Below are positions 5,512 to 8,691 of a stretch of 8,691 bases of DNA, piece by piece. Both the position numbers and the translations under genes were made by a program. Position 1 is the first letter of the stretch. Every line of letters begins with the position of its first letter. Source of the stretch: Actinomycetes bacterium (lineage in GTDB: Bacteria; Actinomycetota; Thermoleophilia; RBG-16-64-13); assembly GCA_021815245.1 (NCBI GenBank), contig JAKAHF010000057.1, positions 1-8,691 on the forward strand, read 5' to 3'. Under the pieces are notes generated by a model. It searched no databases, was not told the origin of the DNA, and saw only the letters and a list, made by a program, of their open reading frames with translations.

Positions 5512-6518
5512 TGAATCTCCCCCATGGTCGTGCAATCACCCTTGGCGCCGGCCTCTCCGCCCTGAGCCGCCCCAAGGTTGTCTCCAAGACGAGCACGATA
5601 CCCACGGAGGAACTCGGCTGCCGTCATGCGGCTCTTGCCTGAAGGCTGCACCGCGAGAATCTCCACCGCACCGGCGGCGCAACCGACAAACAGCCTCTGC
5701 CCGACATCGGCGATGCGCCCGGGATCGCCGGCGACGTCAAGTGCCGCCGGCGGCAACGGCTTGGAGCCATTCTCGCCGAACGGCCACGTGCGCCATATCT
5801 TGAACGTCACCTCTCCGCTCGACGTCCGGGCCCCGATATCGGGACTGAGCGAGCGCACCTGGTCGTGCACCGACCTCGCAGGCCGGTTTATGTCGAGGTT
5901 GCTATCCACCACACTCAACTTCTGGGCGTACGTTGTCGCTCCTGCTTGCTCGGTCCAGACCACCGAGCCGTCGTCCATGCCCCGCAGCACCTGGTCGAGT
6001 CCGACGGCTCCGAGCCAGGCCAGCGTGCGGGCTATCGACCCCGCGTCGTCGAAGAGATCGATCGAGACGCTCTTCTGAAGTGCCACCGGACCCGAGTCAA
6101 GGGCTTGCGTTATGCGCATGATGGTCACGCCGGTCGCGGGCTTGCCGTCGGCGATGGCGCGCTGGATCGGCGCCGCTCCGCGGTATTCCGGAAGAAGCGA
6201 CGCATGCACGTTGAGACAGTCCAGACTCTCGAGAAGCCGGGCCCGGAGTATCTGTCCGAAGGCTGCCACCACCAAGGTGCCGATCTTCCGCGACCGCAGG
6301 AGATCGAGCATCTCGTCTGAGTTGAGGTTCTCGGTCTGCACGCACGGCACCCCAAGACGCTGGGCCTCCAGCGCCGCCGGGGGTGTCGCGGCCCTCCGTC
6401 CTCGGCCACACGGCCGGTCAGGCTGCGATATCACAAGATCGGGCATCCGTCCGACCTCGGCCAGTCCCTTGAGTACCCAGGCCGCGAAGTCGGGCGTGCC
6501 CGCGAACGCGTATCTCAC
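5508..6518 (-). CDS. fmt: methionyl-tRNA formyltransferase
   Basis: Transfers a formyl group from 10-formyl-tetrahydrofolate to initiator Met-tRNA in the cytosol. The 336-residue protein opens with the fold signature FAGTPDFAA (5-13), then QPDRPCGRG (32-40), AAFGQIL (85-91) and the hallmark LNVHASLLPEYRGAAPIQ (102-119). The catalytic triad is Asn103, His105 and Asp141 (in ALDSG). The C-terminal OB-like tRNA-binding domain begins near YAQKL and ends around residue 315, and a Gly/Ala-rich tail of about 20 residues follows. The start codon is GTG (6518-6516), overlapping the def stop as GTGA. That start places the first beta strand at the N-terminus as expected. Coupling to def is functional, since Def removes the same formyl group. 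rsmB, which often follows fmt, is absent here; rpe follows instead. Confidence 0.97.
   Translation of the reverse strand: MRYAFAGTPDFAAWVLKGLAEVGRMPDLVISQPDRPCGRGRRAATPPAALEAQRLGVPCVQTENLNSDEMLDLLRSRKIGTLVVAAFGQILRARLLESLDCLNVHASLLPEYRGAAPIQRAIADGKPATGVTIMRITQALDSGPVALQKSVSIDLFDDAGSIARTLAWLGAVGLDQVLRGMDDGSVVWTEQAGATTYAQKLSVVDSNLDINRPARSVHDQVRSLSPDIGARTSSGEVTFKIWRTWPFGENGSKPLPPAALDVAGDPGRIADVGQRLFVGCAAGAVEILAVQPSGKSRMTAAEFLRGYRARLGDNLGAAQGGEAGAKGDCTTMGEIQ
5517..5523 (-). promoter_or_regulatory. ribosome-binding site deciding the rpe start
   Basis: GGGGGAG lies in the last codons of fmt, 5 nt before ATG 5511. This supports the ATGA-overlap start over the upstream TTG (5535) and the ATG at 5505. 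Confidence 0.7.
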
Positions 6519-7066
6519 GACCCGCCCGTCAGAGAGCGCTCACGCAACTCCTTCAGCACCCGGCGCCGCTCCTCGGGTGGCGTGCGATCAAGTATGAGCC
6601 GCCCATCGAGGTGATCGATCTCGTGCTGCACGATGCGCGCCAACATGCCGGTGAGATGCACCCGGAACCGCCCGGCCGAGAGATCCTGGGCCTCTACCGT
6701 CACTTCCTCGGCCCGCTCCACCGGCATCGTCGCTCCCGGCACCGAGAGGCACCCCTCCGACTCCACGCAGCAGGCATCCGACCTCTCTACGATCTGTGGA
6801 TTCACGTACACGTAGTACTCGTCTTCGTTCTCGGGGTGCCGCCAGACCATCATGCGCGAGAGCACGCCCACTTGGTTGGCCGCCAGCCCGACCCCGTCCT
6901 CACGCTGCATGATCTCGACCATGTTCTTGGCCAGCTTCTCGAGCCGGGCATCGAACACCGTCACCGGGTTGGTCGGCTGCCGCAACACCGGGTCGCCGAG
7001 CGTGCGGAGTTGTTCCACCAATCTATCGTTTGCATCGTCTCGCCTGAAGGCTTTCATTGACGCCAT
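6515..7066 (-). CDS. def: peptide deformylase
   Basis: Iron/zinc hydrolase that removes the N-formyl group from nascent proteins at the ribosome exit. The 183-residue sequence has all three family motifs: GVGLAANQ (58-65), EGCLS (104-108, metal ligand Cys106) and QHEIDHLDG (147-155, ligands His148 and His152, catalytic Glu149). The N-terminal stretch up to residue about 20 precedes the usual LRTLGDPVLR start of the family and is charged. ATG 7066 has AGAGGG 5 nt upstream; an alternative ATG at 7057 would remove only three residues. The gene begins 22 nt after priA and overlaps fmt by 4 nt. An acidic segment with ENEDEYY (80-86) sits in the expected variable loop. Confidence 0.97.
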   Translation of the reverse strand: MASMKAFRRDDANDRLVEQLRTLGDPVLRQPTNPVTVFDARLEKLAKNMVEIMQREDGVGLAANQVGVLSRMMVWRHPENEDEYYVYVNPQIVERSDACCVESEGCLSVPGATMPVERAEEVTVEAQDLSAGRFRVHLTGMLARIVQHEIDHLDGRLILDRTPPEERRRVLKELRERSLTGGS

Positions 7067-7088
7067 CGCCGCCCTCTGACTCCCTTGT

Positions 7089-8691
7089 CTAGCTGAACGA
7101 CTGGGGGTCTACGTCCACAAGCACGGTGACCCCCCTCTGCCGGTATGGTTCCCACAGCTGCGCCATCGCCAGGCCGATGATCGCCCGCGCGCGCGCGCCG
7201 TCGCTCGCCGCGATGAGCAGATGCCACCGGCTCTTGCCTCTCAAGATCGGCAGCCGCGCGGGGCCCCGAAGCTCCCTGCTTGTGAAGTGAGGACTCAGAC
7301 GCTCCACGAGGTACTGAGCGCCGATTTGAGCCCTTTCGGCATCTTCGGCAACCGTCACGACCCTGATCAGATCGGCATACGGTGGATAGCCAAGACGCCG
7401 CCTGTTTCTGAGTTCCTCGCTGTAGAATCCCTGCTCGTCGCGTTCTAGGGCCATTCTAATACAGGGTACTTCGGGATTCCAGGTTTGCACGAGCACCCTC
7501 CCTGGACGCTCTGCCCGACCCGCGCGACCCGCGACCTGGGTCAACAGTTGGAACGTCTTCTCCGCCGCCCGAAAGTCGGGCATGTAGAGCCCCGTGTCGG
7601 CATCGGCCACCACTACGAGGGTGACGTCGCCGAAATCGTGGCCCTTGGCGACCATCTGCGTGCCGACGAGCACGGCCGGTCTCGTGCGCTCGAAGGCTTC
7701 GAGCAGCGCGTGGACCCGGGTGCCGCTCGTGAGAACGTCGGAGTCGAGGCGGAACACCTTGTCGTGCGGAACCAGCGTGCGCAGATCGCGGTCGAGGCGC
7801 TCGGTGCCGGGATTCGCCCGGGTCAGAGGGGCTTGGCCGCACGAAGGGCACAGCGCCGGTTGCACATACCCGCGGCCGCAGTGATGGCACATCAGCCGGC
7901 GCTCGCGGCTGTGGTAGGTGAGCGACAGTTCGCACGCGGTGCAAGTCATGACGTGTCCACACAGGTCGCAGTGCACGTGACCGGCGAATCCGCGCCGATT
8001 CAGCAGTACGATGGCCTGCTCTCCCGCACGCAGCGTCTGAGCGAGAGCGTCCTGGCAGATAGGTGCGAGAAGAAGGCCGCCCCCCTGCCGCCGCATGTCG
8101 ACAGCCTCACACTCGGGCATCTCACCCGCCGCACGCCGGGCGAGTCGCACGTGAGCCCCGCCCGCTCTGTCCAAACTCTCGGCTGACGGCGTCGCGCTGC
8201 CCTCGAGAAGGAGCCCTCCCGAACCGGCGAGCCGCATCGCCGCCACGGAGCGGGCGTGATAGCGTGGCGACTCCTCCTGCTTGTACGAGCTGTCATGCGC
8301 TTCATCGACGATCACCAAGCGAAGATCGGTCACCGGAGCGAACACAGCCGAACGGGCCCCTACCACGACCCGCGCCTCGCCTCTCGCGACGCGCCGGTAT
8401 TCGCGGAGCCGTTCGCCGGCGGCCAACCCACTGTGCAGAACCCCCGCACGCTCGCCGAAGCGGGCGCGGACGCGGGCGATCATCTGTGGTGTGAGGGCGA
8501 TCTCTGGTACGAGGAGGATGGCGCCGGCCCCATCGGCCAACACACGCTCCACCAGGCGCAGGTAGACCTCCGTCTTACCTGAACCGGTGACACCCCAGAG
8601 CAGCCTCTCCGCGAGACCGGGCCGAGCGTATGCCTCGCAGAGCACCTCGACCGCCAATCGCTGTTCGGGCCAGAGATCCAGCGGATCATCG
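7089..8691 (-). CDS. priA: primosomal protein N' (replication restart helicase PriA), 5' end outside the window
   Basis: The C-terminal 533 or so residues of PriA, the helicase that reloads the replisome at stalled forks. The frame stays open to the window edge, and the first visible residues (DDPLDLWPEQRLAVEVL) match the family's pre-helicase segment, so roughly the N-terminal DNA-binding third is missing from view. Visible in order: Walker A GVTGSGKT (8594-8571), VPEIALTPQM, HSGL, Walker B DEAH (8306-8295), EGSATPS, a zinc region with eight cysteines in four CxxC pairs (7970-7839), GTQMVAKGHDF, and the arginine-finger motif QVAGRAGR. Motif II is usually DEEH in PriA; here it is DEAH, followed by RYHARS where RYHARD is usual. 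Intact motifs imply an active ATPase, unlike PriA of Mycobacterium and Streptomyces, where they have decayed. The gene heads the def-fmt-rpe block. Confidence 0.97.
   Translation of the reverse strand, partial: DDPLDLWPEQRLAVEVLCEAYARPGLAERLLWGVTGSGKTEVYLRLVERVLADGAGAILLVPEIALTPQMIARVRARFGERAGVLHSGLAAGERLREYRRVARGEARVVVGARSAVFAPVTDLRLVIVDEAHDSSYKQEESPRYHARSVAAMRLAGSGGLLLEGSATPSAESLDRAGGAHVRLARRAAGEMPECEAVDMRRQGGGLLLAPICQDALAQTLRAGEQAIVLLNRRGFAGHVHCDLCGHVMTCTACELSLTYHSRERRLMCHHCGRGYVQPALCPSCGQAPLTRANPGTERLDRDLRTLVPHDKVFRLDSDVLTSGTRVHALLEAFERTRPAVLVGTQMVAKGHDFGDVTLVVVADADTGLYMPDFRAAEKTFQLLTQVAGRAGRAERPGRVLVQTWNPEVPCIRMALERDEQGFYSEELRNRRRLGYPPYADLIRVVTVAEDAERAQIGAQYLVERLSPHFTSRELRGPARLPILRGKSRWHLLIAASDGARARAIIGLAMAQLWEPYRQRGVTVLVDVDPQSFS

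Noticed and set aside
5512..5535. N-terminal extension of rpe to a TTG at 5535.
   Set aside because: The extension lies inside fmt, has no good ribosome-binding site, and is not conserved in the epimerase family. The ATG at 5511 has GGGGGAG at ideal spacing.
7186..7198. Alternating CG run near the end of priA (possible repeat or Z-DNA tract).
   Set aside because: It encodes an ordinary Ala/Arg stretch in the conserved C-terminal domain and is expected in high-GC coding DNA.
7485..8186. Plus-strand open frame of about 230 residues opposite priA.
   Set aside because: It is the mirror of the conserved helicase and zinc-region coding sequence and shows no domain of its own.
8655..8657. TTG at 8657 as the start of priA.
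   Set aside because: The frame stays open upstream to the window edge with PriA-like residues, and the protein would lack its N-terminal domains. It is an internal leucine codon.
1..8691. Searched for CRISPR repeats, insertion sequences, tRNA or rRNA genes, phage or defence genes, and an undescribed multi-gene system.
   Set aside because: All but the short intergenic gaps is accounted for by conserved housekeeping genes and one classical riboswitch. No direct repeats, terminal inverted repeats or unknown long genes were seen.

Overview
The window is high-GC bacterial chromosome made up almost entirely of conserved housekeeping genes. It most likely comes from an actinobacterial lineage. A member of the Coriobacteriia or a relative is my best guess, inferred from high GC, tight ATGA/GTGA gene overlaps, a Bacillus-like gene order around yloU-rpmB and priA-def-fmt-rpe, and a PriA that keeps its helicase motifs. 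No marker in the window proves this.

Layout, reading the minus strand in its direction of transcription (high to low coordinates): priA (5' end outside the window, 8691-7089), def (7066-6515), fmt (6518-5508) and rpe (5511-4813) form one tight block with 4-nt overlaps. Next comes a 223-nt leader holding an FMN (RFN) riboswitch aptamer (4761-4650) and an intrinsic terminator (4618-4588). This leader controls the riboflavin operon ribD (4589-3408), ribE (3408-2740), ribBA (2743-1481) and ribH (1488-991), in which every junction overlaps. On the plus strand, rpmB (662-853) has its own promoter and terminator and converges on ribH. Divergent from rpmB, on the minus strand, is a YloU-type Asp23/Gls24 gene (377-27), possibly preceded by a short coupled ORF (469-374).

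How the genes work together: PriA restarts stalled replication forks. Fmt adds the formyl group to initiator Met-tRNA and Def removes it from the new protein. Rpe interconverts ribulose-5-phosphate and xylulose-5-phosphate. Ribulose-5-phosphate and GTP are the two precursors used by RibBA, RibD carries out the deaminase and reductase steps, RibH makes lumazine, and RibE makes riboflavin. FMN derived from riboflavin should close the loop through the riboswitch.

I found no mobile element, CRISPR array, tRNA, rRNA or phage gene, and no convincing unknown multi-gene system. The most notable feature is the expression platform of the riboswitch: the 3' arm of the terminator is also the ribD Shine-Dalgarno, and its U-tract supplies the first two bases of a TTG start codon, so one hairpin could gate both transcription and translation. 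Secondary points are a roughly 22-residue insertion in the RibD deaminase domain, a possible leader peptide upstream of yloU, and the placement of the rib operon inside an otherwise conserved neighbourhood.
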